Assembly: GCA_007135845.1 (NCBI GenBank)
Contig: SLIC01000033.1
Coordinates: 1-7,319, forward strand
DNA: 7,319 nt
Direction: 5' to 3'
Source: Candidatus Brevefilum sp.
GTDB lineage: Bacteria > Chloroflexota > Anaerolineae > Anaerolineales > Anaerolineaceae
Shown: positions 1 through 5,556 of the stretch, in pieces
Numbering within the stretch: position 1 is the first letter of the stretch
How the letters are laid out: the number at the start of each line of letters is the position of its first letter
Program-made: the position numbers and the translations under genes
Notes under the pieces: model-generated
Databases searched by the model: none
Told to the model about the DNA's origin: nothing
Seen by the model: the letters and a program-made list of their open reading frames with translations, nothing else

Positions 1-74
1 ACTGATTTTACGAGCTCGGTACCTCTCGACTCGCAATCCGGGACCAGCCTCTCCCGTCGAAGCCGATCATCCCC
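1..74 (-). ncRNA. ssrA: tmRNA (transfer-messenger RNA), 5' portion, cut by window edge
   Basis: Read on the minus strand, the sequence begins GGGGATGATC (74 to 65), followed by TTCGACGGG (61 to 53) and GCTCGTAAAA (15 to 6). These are the conserved 5' landmarks of bacterial tmRNA: the acceptor-stem strand, the D-loop-like TTCGACGGG, and the segment leading to the first pseudoknot. tmRNA rescues stalled ribosomes by acting as tRNA and then as a short template for a degradation tag. The tag reading frame and the 3' CCA half lie beyond the left edge, so the tag peptide cannot be read here. The mature 5' end is placed at the first G of GGGG by analogy with the family, where RNase P makes this end. 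A -10 box lies 12 nt upstream. Confidence 0.95.
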
Positions 75-80
75 GATGTG

Positions 81-108
81 GTTAACATTATACACCATTC
101 ATGTTAAC
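81..108. repeat. Perfect 8-bp inverted repeat spanning the tmRNA promoter
   Basis: GTTAACAT (81-88) and ATGTTAAC (101-108) are exact reverse complements with a 12-bp spacer. The left arm overlaps the -10 box (87-92). The arm centres are 20 bp apart, about two helical turns, which would suit a dimeric DNA-binding protein. Each arm contains the self-complementary GTTAAC, so a pair of sites is also possible. Operator function is inference. Confidence 0.4.
87..92 (-). promoter_or_regulatory. -10 box of the tmRNA promoter
   Basis: The minus strand reads TATAAT, a perfect -10 hexamer, 12 nt before the mature tmRNA 5' end. Initiation about 7 nt downstream would leave a short 5' leader for RNase P to remove. 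No good TTGACA-like -35 is seen at 16-18 nt spacing (the 17-nt position reads ATCTTT), so the promoter may need an activator or depend on other contacts. Confidence 0.7.
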
Positions 109-154
109 GAAAGATTAGAGATTTACCTGTGAAGGAAATATACAAGGATATTTT

Positions 155-180
155 GTCACGTAGGCTTCGCCATACGTGAC
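155..180. repeat. REP-like hairpin at the broken end of the RAYT fragment
   Basis: GTCACGTA (155-162) pairs with TACGTGAC (173-180). Three further pairs form between GGC (163-165) and GCC (169-171) across an unpaired A at 172, leaving a TTC loop. No T-run follows on either strand, so this is not an intrinsic terminator. Its sequence differs from the GGGGCAGAC palindromes nearby. It sits exactly where similarity to the intact transposase stops, which suggests a second family of short palindromic element or a junction left by rearrangement. Confidence 0.6.
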
Positions 181-320
181 CTACAGCTATAAAATCTTAG
201 CCAATTCAGATGCTTTACTCCATCAATATATTGACGGGGGGTTATAGACTCAAACCTTTTCGCAATATCACTAAGTGAAATAGGATTCTCGGTAGGGGCA
301 GACACGGAGGTCTGCCCCAT
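156..320 (-). pseudogene. Fragment of a second, diverged RAYT (Y1-type) transposase
   Basis: The minus strand is open from ATG (320-318) to TGA (158-156), giving 54 residues. Residues 8-43 align without gaps to residues 119-154 of the intact transposase at 339-941: 23 of 36 residues are identical, including APT, ISL, YIDGV and NW. Everything on either side is missing: the N-terminal half with the HUH motif, and the C-terminal part with the catalytic tyrosine. Similarity starts in the palindrome at 295-318 and ends just before the hairpin at 155-180. The divergence argues against a very recent tandem copy; more likely it is the relic of a related element. The open frame may be accidental and no Shine-Dalgarno is evident, so a working protein is unlikely. 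Confidence 0.75.
295..318. repeat. REP-like palindrome, GGGGCAGAC type
   Basis: GGGGCAGAC (295-303) and GTCTGCCCC (310-318) are perfect 9-bp arms around the loop ACGGAG. The preceding bases give the GTAGGGGCAGAC form. The same arm and loop recur inside the intact transposase gene at 607-628. The repeat marks the upstream edge of the transposase fragment. Hairpins of this kind near RAYT genes are typical substrates of these transposases. Confidence 0.85.
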
Positions 321-338
321 ATTTCAACAGTGAGTTTC

Positions 339-941
339 CTAATGATGAAAATAGGATTGATTTTCTTGATCTTTATCCCAATTGAGTGGATTTGCATAAA
401 TATAATCAACAACCGCTTGATGTTCCCGATCGTTGCGGATTACACGTTCGTAATAATTTCGCTGCCAAAGACGGTTATCAAATCGCGGCCAATTCTTGTG
501 ATGGACTCCATCAATATATCGACGTGTTGTTAATGACTTAAATCGTTGCACAACATCAAATAATGAAATCGAATTTCCTGTAGGGGCAACCCTCCGTGGT
601 TGCCCAGGGCAGACACGGAGGTCTGCCCCTACCGAGGGTTGATTCCGATTTTCAGTTTCTATTGGATTCAGAATAATGATGCCATGAAAATGATTGGGCA
701 TGATCTGATAATGATCTAAATCAACACCCTGTAAGAATTGTGGGATTTCCTGGCAAACCTGATCAACCATCATTCCCGCATCACTTAGTAACATCTCACC
801 ATTCTTAATCTCCCCAAACAAACACAACCGTTTTTGTGTCACAATCGTGATGAAATATGCCCCAGCCTCAGAATAATCAAAATTAGGTATTCGAATGCTC
901 CGACGATCTTTGTTAACATTTTTGATCATAACAAACCCCAA
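339..941 (-). CDS. REP-associated tyrosine transposase (RAYT, Y1_Tnp / IS200-like)
   Basis: This is a 200-residue HUH-type single-strand transposase. The HUH metal site is MPNHFHG with H84 and H86. The catalytic tyrosine lies in LWQRNYYERVIR (Y163 or Y164), followed by the usual YIYANPLNW end (about residues 180-188). All key residues are present, so the enzyme may be active. Enzymes of this family cut and join single-stranded DNA at short hairpins (REP elements). Translation probably starts at a TTG (941-939), because AGGAG lies 7 nt upstream; an ATG four codons later (929) is the alternative. Residues 104-121, between the HUH motif and the next helix, are encoded by two palindromes of the kind found outside the gene. 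The gene is visibly more AT-rich than the nuclease gene upstream, consistent with acquisition. It lies 37 nt downstream of that gene on the same strand. Confidence 0.93.
   Translation of the reverse strand: MGFVMIKNVNKDRRSIRIPNFDYSEAGAYFITIVTQKRLCLFGEIKNGEMLLSDAGMMVDQVCQEIPQFLQGVDLDHYQIMPNHFHGIIILNPIETENRNQPSVGADLRVCPGQPRRVAPTGNSISLFDVVQRFKSLTTRRYIDGVHHKNWPRFDNRLWQRNYYERVIRNDREHQAVVDYIYANPLNWDKDQENQSYFHH
580..632. repeat. Two back-to-back REP-like palindromes inside the RAYT gene
   Basis: Palindrome one has arms GGGCAACC (584-591) and GGTTGCCC (598-605). Palindrome two has arms GGGCAGAC (607-614) and GTCTGCCC (621-628), with the same loop ACGGAG as the copy at 295-318. The outer ends, GTAGGGGCA (580-588) and TGCCCCTAC (624-632), are also exact reverse complements, so the pair forms a composite inverted repeat. 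It is translated in frame as transposase residues 104-121, including GADLRVCPG. Confidence 0.88.
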
Positions 942-948
942 TAAGATA

Positions 949-953
949 CTCCT
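949..953 (-). promoter_or_regulatory. Shine-Dalgarno that fixes the TTG start of the transposase
   Basis: The minus strand reads AGGAG (953 to 949), 7 nt before the TTG at 941. The in-frame ATG at 929 has only a GGGG run, inside the extended frame, as a possible site. The TTG start is therefore preferred. Confidence 0.6.
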
Positions 954-978
954 GAAAAATCAAACCATATCAAGAATC

Positions 979-2877
979 TCAATCCCACCAAAACGTAGCC
1001 ACCAGTGGTTCATGATCGCTAAACTGGCTCACATAATCAAACTCGCTGTTCAGGTGCAGGATTTCAAACCCAGCCAACTGCCCCAACAGACTTTCACTCA
1101 CCAAGATATGATCCAATACCTGGCTGTTCCCTGCGAAAATATAAGTGTACCGCGCCGAAACCGGGAGGGTTTCGATCAAATTATGCAAATGATCCCCCCT
1201 CAATACCTGTACCGGAGGCGCAAAATAGAACTCGTTCAGGTCGCCCAGCACAATCATCCGGCTGTCCGGGTCAACGGCCAAAACCGACTCGACAAAATCA
1301 TGCACTGCCTGAGCTTGCTGCGTGCGCTTCGCTTCGGAGAGCAGCTCTGGCGGTTGAACAGCGCCGAACAGCGCGTTATCCGGGCGTTTGGAATTGAAAT
1401 GGTTATTGACCAGGTACAGCGGCTCGCCATCCAGCAGGAACATCACCGCCAAGGGCTTGCGGCTGTTGATAAAAGCCTCATTGCTCGGATCAATCCGTCC
1501 GGGGTTGAGCGAGAGCATCGGCATACCATCCTGGTCTATCACGCTGACCGCAGTGACAGCATCCCCATGCGGTGAATCTGCCAGCGACAACCCGCGATCC
1601 AGCCGATAGAGGTATCCAAGGCGGATATTGGCACCGGGGACGCCCCCATCCTGGTCGGGTAACGGGTCGATGTTCACATACCCATAAGCCGGACCGCCCG
1701 CATTCAGGATGGCATCAACAATCTCCTGGTAAGTCTGGTTTGCTGCCACCGTCTGACTGCCTGCTACACCGTCATTATCCGCTACTTCCTGCAACCCAAT
1801 GATGTCTGGTGAAGCCATCCAGTTGACGATATGGTCTGCTAAAGTGATCAGCTGCGTCGTATCCCGGGCTGAGATCACCTCTACGTTATAACTGGCCACT
1901 CGCAGCTGTCCTGGTTCTGCTAGCGGCAGGGGATCACTGGGCTGCAGACCACCAGGGATGAAATTGACCGGTTGAATTGGCTGGATTTTGTAATTGCCAA
2001 AGGTGTAATCCATCACCCCGATGATGGGTTCCACGGCATAATCACCCACCTGGACAAAGGGCATCTCCAGCAGCGCATCATCCAGAATAACCCGCTCCGG
2101 GTTGAAATCTCCTTCGCGCACGACAATTCCACCTCGGGCTGTGCGCAGGCTTGCCCAGGCGCCGCCATCCGGCAGCACCACAATTTCCTTGAACTTGTTG
2201 GTGGCACCTACCACAACCGCGTTATTAACCTGCACCAGCATCCCTTCCAGGCTTTCATAGAAATCCAAAGCTGAAGCTTCGGGATCAAACGGCGCACCCG
2301 GCAATATCCGACCCACAGTTTGATTGTGAATTACTTCTGTGGGCGGCATTCGTCCACCCTCACCAATGATCGTTGGGTCGGGCAGTCGGTTTCCCCTGGA
2401 AATCACTTCGATTGTGGGAAAGCGCAGTTGGGTAATCGGCAGATCGTTGACGGCACCACTGGATCGGACCCACTCATTCACCTCCCCGCTGACCAAGACC
2501 TCATCCCCGGGTCTGACGGATGGCACCAGACCCTGGTAGACATATATCCCCTCCGAGGTGGCGGGGTCATCGTCAGGGACCATCGACTGCATGTAAAAGC
2601 CATCTGCACGAATCACGGTCACAATGCCGTGTACATCGGTTACCGTCTGACCCTCAAAGGGTGAGAAATGCCCTGCGCCTTGAATCTCCGCAATGCTCGG
2701 GCCTGCTCTGGATGGAACTTCAACCCCAAATTCCGTAACCTCTGTGACCTCGAATATTTCCAAAGAAGGGAGATCGTCCCAAACCAGAGGTCCACACCCG
2801 CTGATAAGCATCACCAAGCAAAAGACCAGCGCGAGTCTTCTCAAGATAAACCAACAAAATTGACTGGGGTTATCCAT
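979..2877 (-). CDS. Secreted lipoprotein nuclease, endonuclease/exonuclease/phosphatase fold (ExeM/NucH-like)
   Basis: This 632-residue predicted extracellular nuclease would act on DNA or related phosphodiesters outside the membrane. The N-terminus is a lipoprotein signal: FILRR, a hydrophobic stretch from residue 15, and lipobox ISGC with C28 as the lipidated residue. Residues about 62-155 (IAEIQG, GQTVTDVHGIVT, DGFYMQ, TSEGIYVY) form the OB-like domain typical of this family. The catalytic domain starts near residue 325. It carries N331 (SYN), E364 (GLQEV), H493 (NNHFNSK), D546 and N548 (GDLN), D589-H590 (VLDH) and D621-H622 (SDHEP), so no catalytic motif is missing. The start is ATG 2877, because it places the signal peptide correctly and a TATAAT lies upstream; an in-frame ATG at 2937 would add 20 residues before the signal. 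Its SD is weak (AGAAG at about 10 nt). No sorting tail is seen at the C-terminus, which ends shortly after SDHEP. Substrate is inferred; scavenging of DNA phosphate or nucleosides is plausible. Confidence 0.88.
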   Translation of the reverse strand: MDNPSQFCWFILRRLALVFCLVMLISGCGPLVWDDLPSLEIFEVTEVTEFGVEVPSRAGPSIAEIQGAGHFSPFEGQTVTDVHGIVTVIRADGFYMQSMVPDDDPATSEGIYVYQGLVPSVRPGDEVLVSGEVNEWVRSSGAVNDLPITQLRFPTIEVISRGNRLPDPTIIGEGGRMPPTEVIHNQTVGRILPGAPFDPEASALDFYESLEGMLVQVNNAVVVGATNKFKEIVVLPDGGAWASLRTARGGIVVREGDFNPERVILDDALLEMPFVQVGDYAVEPIIGVMDYTFGNYKIQPIQPVNFIPGGLQPSDPLPLAEPGQLRVASYNVEVISARDTTQLITLADHIVNWMASPDIIGLQEVADNDGVAGSQTVAANQTYQEIVDAILNAGGPAYGYVNIDPLPDQDGGVPGANIRLGYLYRLDRGLSLADSPHGDAVTAVSVIDQDGMPMLSLNPGRIDPSNEAFINSRKPLAVMFLLDGEPLYLVNNHFNSKRPDNALFGAVQPPELLSEAKRTQQAQAVHDFVESVLAVDPDSRMIVLGDLNEFYFAPPVQVLRGDHLHNLIETLPVSARYTYIFAGNSQVLDHILVSESLLGQLAGFEILHLNSEFDYVSQFSDHEPLVATFWWD

Positions 2878-2925
2878 TAATTTACAGCTTCTTATACCAT
2901 ATTCGGGCTTGATCACAATGGGTTC

Positions 2926-2931
2926 ATTATA
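2926..2931 (-). promoter_or_regulatory. Candidate -10 box for the lipoprotein nuclease gene
   Basis: The minus strand reads TATAAT at 2931 to 2926, which would start transcription near 2919 and give a leader of roughly 40 nt before ATG 2877. The 17-nt-spaced -35 position (GGAATG) is poor. If real, the upstream ATG at 2937 lies outside the transcript and cannot be used. Confidence 0.4.
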
Positions 2932-2979
2932 AAGCATCCCTCCATGTACATTCCCCCTTTCAGCTTTTATTATTAATTT

Positions 2980-3126
2980 AGTGAGTGGTGATTTGTGAAT
3001 GGTGAATAGTCGGTAGAACTTAGTCGGTAGAACTTCGAATTAACTTTACAAAGCTCTAAGTACTAAACTCTACCAGCTACCAGCTATCAGCTTTTACCTT
3101 TTAGCTTTGAGCTTTCACCTTTCCCA
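2980..3126. repeat. Degenerate heptamer (7-bp period) repeat array
   Basis: The intergenic region reads as about 21 consecutive imperfect 7-bp units in one phase. The clearest part is the exact 14-bp tandem AGTCGGTAGAACTT (3008-3021 and 3022-3035), equal to two heptads. TACCAGC occurs twice (3071-3084), followed by TATCAGC (3085-3091) and later TTTTAGC (3099-3105), TTTGAGC (3106-3112) and TTTCACC (3113-3119). On the left, GGTGATT (2987), TGTGAAT (2994) and GGTGAAT (3001) follow the same phase. The right-hand units are roughly the reverse complement of the left-hand ones (GGTGAAT against TTTCACC; GGTAGAACTT at 3026 against AAACTCTACC at 3065, 8 of 10 pairing), so the array is also a large imperfect inverted repeat. 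It resembles the short tandemly repeated heptanucleotides known from cyanobacteria. Confidence 0.65.
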
Positions 3127-3142
3127 CTTTTTCTAGTAAAAT
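3113..3142 (+). promoter_or_regulatory. Candidate promoter of the SpoIIE-type phosphatase gene
   Basis: TTTCAC (3113-3118) and TAAAAT (3137-3142) are 18 nt apart. Initiation about 7 nt after the -10 would fall at or next to the ATG at 3149, giving a leaderless or nearly leaderless message. The -35 lies within the last units of the heptamer array. Confidence 0.45.
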
Positions 3143-3148
3143 AGGGTC

Positions 3149-3853
3149 ATGGAAATCAAGATTGCAATCGCAAAAATTGACAAGCACGGCAGCAGCAACA
3201 GCGGAGATACCGTTGAGGTGACCGAACGTCCGAATGGGGGTGTTTCCATCGTCATGGCAGATGGCAAGATCGATAACAGGGGCAGTAAAGCGATTTCGAA
3301 TTTGGTCGCTCACCGGGTCATCGATCAGATCAGCCAGGGTATGCGTGATGGCGCATCCATCCGGTCTGCGGCCAGCAGTATCTTTTCTGAACATGATGGA
3401 CGCATCGAGGCCAATCTCAACCTTCTCAGTGTTGATTTACAGACGGATACGATCATCATTTCTCGCAACAATCCGGTGCCGGTTTTTTTGATCACCGAAG
3501 AAAGAGCCGATTGCCTCGAAACAGAGAGTGTGCCAATCGGCGCTGAAAATGAGCCGACTTCATCGATTGTGGAAATCCCCATTGAGCCAGATATGACCGT
3601 GGTAGTTTTTTCCGATGGGATCTACCATGCCGGCGTACATGACGAAGCAACCATGGATATCTGCACCATCCTCGAGACACTTTTCGAGGAACAGGAGCCC
3701 ACTGCCAGAGAATTGGCGGATTTTTTGCTCAATCGCGCCATCCGATTGGATAATGGACAGCCCCAGGATGACATGAGCATCATTGTCCTGATGGTCTCCT
3801 TCCATCCGATCGACGCTATCCGTCGGATGCACATTTCCATGCCCCTCACCTGA
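3149..3853 (+). CDS. PP2C/SpoIIE-family protein serine/threonine phosphatase
   Basis: This 234-residue protein corresponds to a single SpoIIE/PP2C catalytic domain. Metal-binding motifs appear in order: MADGK with D38 and the following NRGS, VVVFSDGIYHAG with D156-G157 near 152-162, and QPQDDMS with D207-D208 near 205-210. No sensor, membrane or response-regulator domain is attached, so input must come from a partner or by direct binding. Family members usually dephosphorylate anti-sigma-factor antagonists or similar phosphoserine proteins; no such partner is encoded in the window, so the substrate is unknown. The start is forced: an in-frame TAA at 3137 precedes ATG 3149 with no other start codon between, and the next Met is residue 36, inside the catalytic motif. 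The only SD-like bases (AGGG, 3143-3146) are too close to the ATG, which fits leaderless translation. The next gene starts 110 nt downstream with no terminator visible between. Confidence 0.82.
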   Translation: MEIKIAIAKIDKHGSSNSGDTVEVTERPNGGVSIVMADGKIDNRGSKAISNLVAHRVIDQISQGMRDGASIRSAASSIFSEHDGRIEANLNLLSVDLQTDTIIISRNNPVPVFLITEERADCLETESVPIGAENEPTSSIVEIPIEPDMTVVVFSDGIYHAGVHDEATMDICTILETLFEEQEPTARELADFLLNRAIRLDNGQPQDDMSIIVLMVSFHPIDAIRRMHISMPLT

Positions 3854-3952
3854 CGGATGGAACAACCGCCCAATAAGCTGATCTTTCATTCCGTGGAGGA
3901 TAATCAAACAAAATAACGCACCTATCTCATTAATCAGCTTCACCAACAACTC

Positions 3953-3958
3953 AGGAGG
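3953..3958 (+). promoter_or_regulatory. Strong Shine-Dalgarno of the threonine dehydrogenase-like gene
   Basis: AGGAGG, a full consensus site, ends 5 nt before ATG 3964. It fixes this start and contrasts with the poor or absent site of the phosphatase gene upstream. Confidence 0.85.
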
Positions 3959-3963
3959 AACTT

Positions 3964-4986
3964 ATGCGTCAAAAGGTTGTGCTCATCACTGGAGCAAACG
4001 GGGAAATGGGTCATGGCTTGATCCAACACCTGGCTAGTACCACGAATGTCAATATTGTGGCACTCGATGTCAATCCGTTGGACAAACCCCTGCGATCAAT
4101 GGTCCATACCTACATCGTGGGTGATGTCCTCGATCAAATGCTGCTCGGCAGGTTGGTCGTCGAGCACGAAATCGCCACCATCTATCATCTGGCATCAATC
4201 CTTTCAACCAAAGCTGAATACAATCCGGAAACTGCCCACCGTATCAATGTTGAGGGCACCCTGAACCTGCTGCGGTTGGCAACAGAACAATCCCAGTGGC
4301 AGGGCACTGCCGTAAAATTTATCTATCCGAGTTCCATCGCAGCTTATGGGATCTCAACATTGAAACAAAAATCGGATGCTGGTGCAGTGAATGAAGAAGA
4401 TTGGAATTATCCCACCACCATGTATGGTTGTAATAAGCTCTACTGCGAACACTTGGGACGATACTATAACTCATACTACCGCCAGTTGGCTGCGGATTGC
4501 GGCGGCAAAGAAACTGTTGACTTTCGTTCCATTCGATTCCCAGGTTTGATCAGCGCCGAGACCATTCCCACCGGCGGGACCAGCGATTATGGCCCCGAGA
4601 TGCTGCACGCGGCTGCCAAAGGAGAGGACTATAATTGCTTTGTCCGTCCAGATACCACCATCCCATTCATGGTCATGCCAGACGCTATCAAAGCCTTGGT
4701 CTGCCTGGAAGAAGTCCCCAAGAATCGCCTCTCGAAATATGTCTACAATGTCACCAGTTTCAGCGTGTCTGCCCAAGAAATATTTGATATCGTCAAGGAC
4801 GCATTCCCCAAAGCCAACATCCATTTTGCGGTCGATGAATGTCGGCAAAAGATTGTAGATTCTTGGCCAGAGCTGTTAGATGACACAGCTGCCTGCAGAG
4901 ATTGGGATTGGCTCCCAGATTTTGATTGCGATCGGTCCTTCAACGAGTATTTAATACCAGCTATTCAAAAAAGATATACAAACTGA
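3964..4986 (+). CDS. Extended SDR (NAD-dependent epimerase/dehydratase family), probably L-threonine 3-dehydrogenase-like
   Basis: This is a 340-residue extended short-chain dehydrogenase. The Rossmann motif is GANGEMG (residues 10-16), with an acidic residue at D35 after the second strand, which favours NAD over NADP. The active site has S123-S124 (YPSSIAAYG) and Y154-x3-K158 (MYGCNK). The rest resembles SDR-type threonine dehydrogenase: RFPGLIS (191-197), GGTSDYGPEM (204-213), MPDAIKAL (238-245), YNVTSFS (261-267), RQKIVDSWP (294-302) and DWDWLPDFD (313-321). That enzyme oxidises L-threonine to 2-amino-3-ketobutyrate, which a ligase (kbl) splits to glycine and acetyl-CoA. No kbl gene is in the window, so a nucleotide-sugar epimerase or other SDR activity remains possible. 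Expression could come by read-through from the phosphatase gene, as no separate promoter is obvious in the 110-nt gap. A clear terminator follows the stop. Confidence 0.8.
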   Translation: MRQKVVLITGANGEMGHGLIQHLASTTNVNIVALDVNPLDKPLRSMVHTYIVGDVLDQMLLGRLVVEHEIATIYHLASILSTKAEYNPETAHRINVEGTLNLLRLATEQSQWQGTAVKFIYPSSIAAYGISTLKQKSDAGAVNEEDWNYPTTMYGCNKLYCEHLGRYYNSYYRQLAADCGGKETVDFRSIRFPGLISAETIPTGGTSDYGPEMLHAAAKGEDYNCFVRPDTTIPFMVMPDAIKALVCLEEVPKNRLSKYVYNVTSFSVSAQEIFDIVKDAFPKANIHFAVDECRQKIVDSWPELLDDTAACRDWDWLPDFDCDRSFNEYLIPAIQKRYTN

Positions 4987-4995
4987 TCCATGACT

Positions 4996-5021
4996 AAAGC
5001 CAGGAAAACCCTGGCTTTTTT
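4996..5021 (+). terminator. Intrinsic terminator between convergent genes
   Basis: AAAGCCAGG (4996-5004) pairs perfectly with CCTGGCTTT (5010-5018) around a 5-nt loop, with T's continuing to 5021. It ends the plus-strand transcript 10 nt after the dehydrogenase-like gene stop. The Nudix gene stop (5022-5020) on the other strand overlaps the T-run. On the minus strand the same hairpin is followed by only TTTAG, so termination there should be weaker. Confidence 0.88.
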
Positions 5022-5484
5022 ATTTATTCAGCAATTTAGGAAGCATCTCGTCTAAGCCCGCCCTAAGTTTTGGTACATCTTCCAAACGAACCCAATAAAA
5101 ACGGAAGGCAATTGGCCCTGGAGTACCGTCTGATGGCGTCTCCTCATTAGAAATCCAGGTGTCTCCTGGAGGGTCCATACAATCTAATTGAAAATAATGC
5201 CGCTCTTGCACCTCAGCCAGGCCAAACTCAGCCAAATCACGAACAACCACCCCAAGTTTCTTAACCAATTGAAGGTTATCCAGGCCAGTTTCTTCCTGGG
5301 CTTCTCGTAGGACAGCCGCATCAATATGCTCTCCAGATTCCACTGAACCACCCGGGATCTGAATACCGGCTTCTGGTGTATGAACATGTTCAAAGACCAG
5401 CAAACAAGCTTCATGATTAACAATAGAAAGTATGTAAGCGTAGACTTTCTTTTTTAAGCTACTTGGAAAATGTTTTTGCGTCAC
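5020..5484 (-). CDS. Nudix hydrolase
   Basis: This 154-residue, single-domain pyrophosphohydrolase has an exact Nudix box at residues 46-68: G46, E52, R60-E61, E64-E65, G67 and L68 match Gx5Ex7REUxEExGU, so the Mg-binding helix is intact. Such enzymes hydrolyse nucleoside diphosphates linked to another group. The C-terminal half has no specificity motif I recognise, so the substrate is unknown. The start is GTG (5484-5482): an in-frame TAA directly precedes it, and AGG lies 8 nt upstream (5495-5493), inside the divergent promoter region of the next operon. The gene is more AT-rich than the dehydrogenase-like gene and converges on it, sharing the terminator region. Confidence 0.92.
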   Translation of the reverse strand: MTQKHFPSSLKKKVYAYILSIVNHEACLLVFEHVHTPEAGIQIPGGSVESGEHIDAAVLREAQEETGLDNLQLVKKLGVVVRDLAEFGLAEVQERHYFQLDCMDPPGDTWISNEETPSDGTPGPIAFRFYWVRLEDVPKLRAGLDEMLPKLLNK

Positions 5485-5488
5485 TTAA

Positions 5489-5517
5489 TTGACCTTTAGA
5501 TGACCATACGTTAAAAT
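5489..5517 (+). promoter_or_regulatory. Promoter of the zinc-ribbon/SDR operon
   Basis: TTGACC (5489-5494) and TAAAAT (5512-5517) are separated by exactly 17 nt, a near-consensus housekeeping promoter. Initiation near 5524 gives a leader of about 33 nt to ATG 5557. The -35 overlaps the Shine-Dalgarno of the divergent Nudix gene (AGG, 5495-5493). Confidence 0.75.
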
Positions 5518-5556
5518 TCAACCATTAATGTCATTCTATCAAAGTTTGGAAAATAT

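Noticed and set aside
12..23. GAGCTCGGTACC looks like a cloning-vector polylinker (SacI-KpnI).
   Set aside because: It falls within the tmRNA gene on the minus strand, and the flanking bases match tmRNA landmarks on both sides. No other vector sequence is present.
895..1575. Long plus-strand open frame (226 codons) opposite the nuclease and transposase genes.
   Set aside because: It lies antisense to a gene with intact lipobox and catalytic motifs, and its translation shows no recognisable domain.
2875..2937. Start of the nuclease at the upstream ATG (2937).
   Set aside because: It would put 20 polar residues before a good lipoprotein signal peptide, and the likely -10 box lies downstream of it.
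3857..3919. Tiny open frame starting at an ATG just after the phosphatase stop.
   Set aside because: Fewer than 20 residues, and no ribosome-binding site. It reads like chance.
3875..3940. 8-bp inverted repeat AAGCTGAT / ATCAGCTT in the gap before the dehydrogenase-like gene.
   Set aside because: The arms are 50 nt apart with no T-run or further pairing; this is plausible by chance in a gap of this size.
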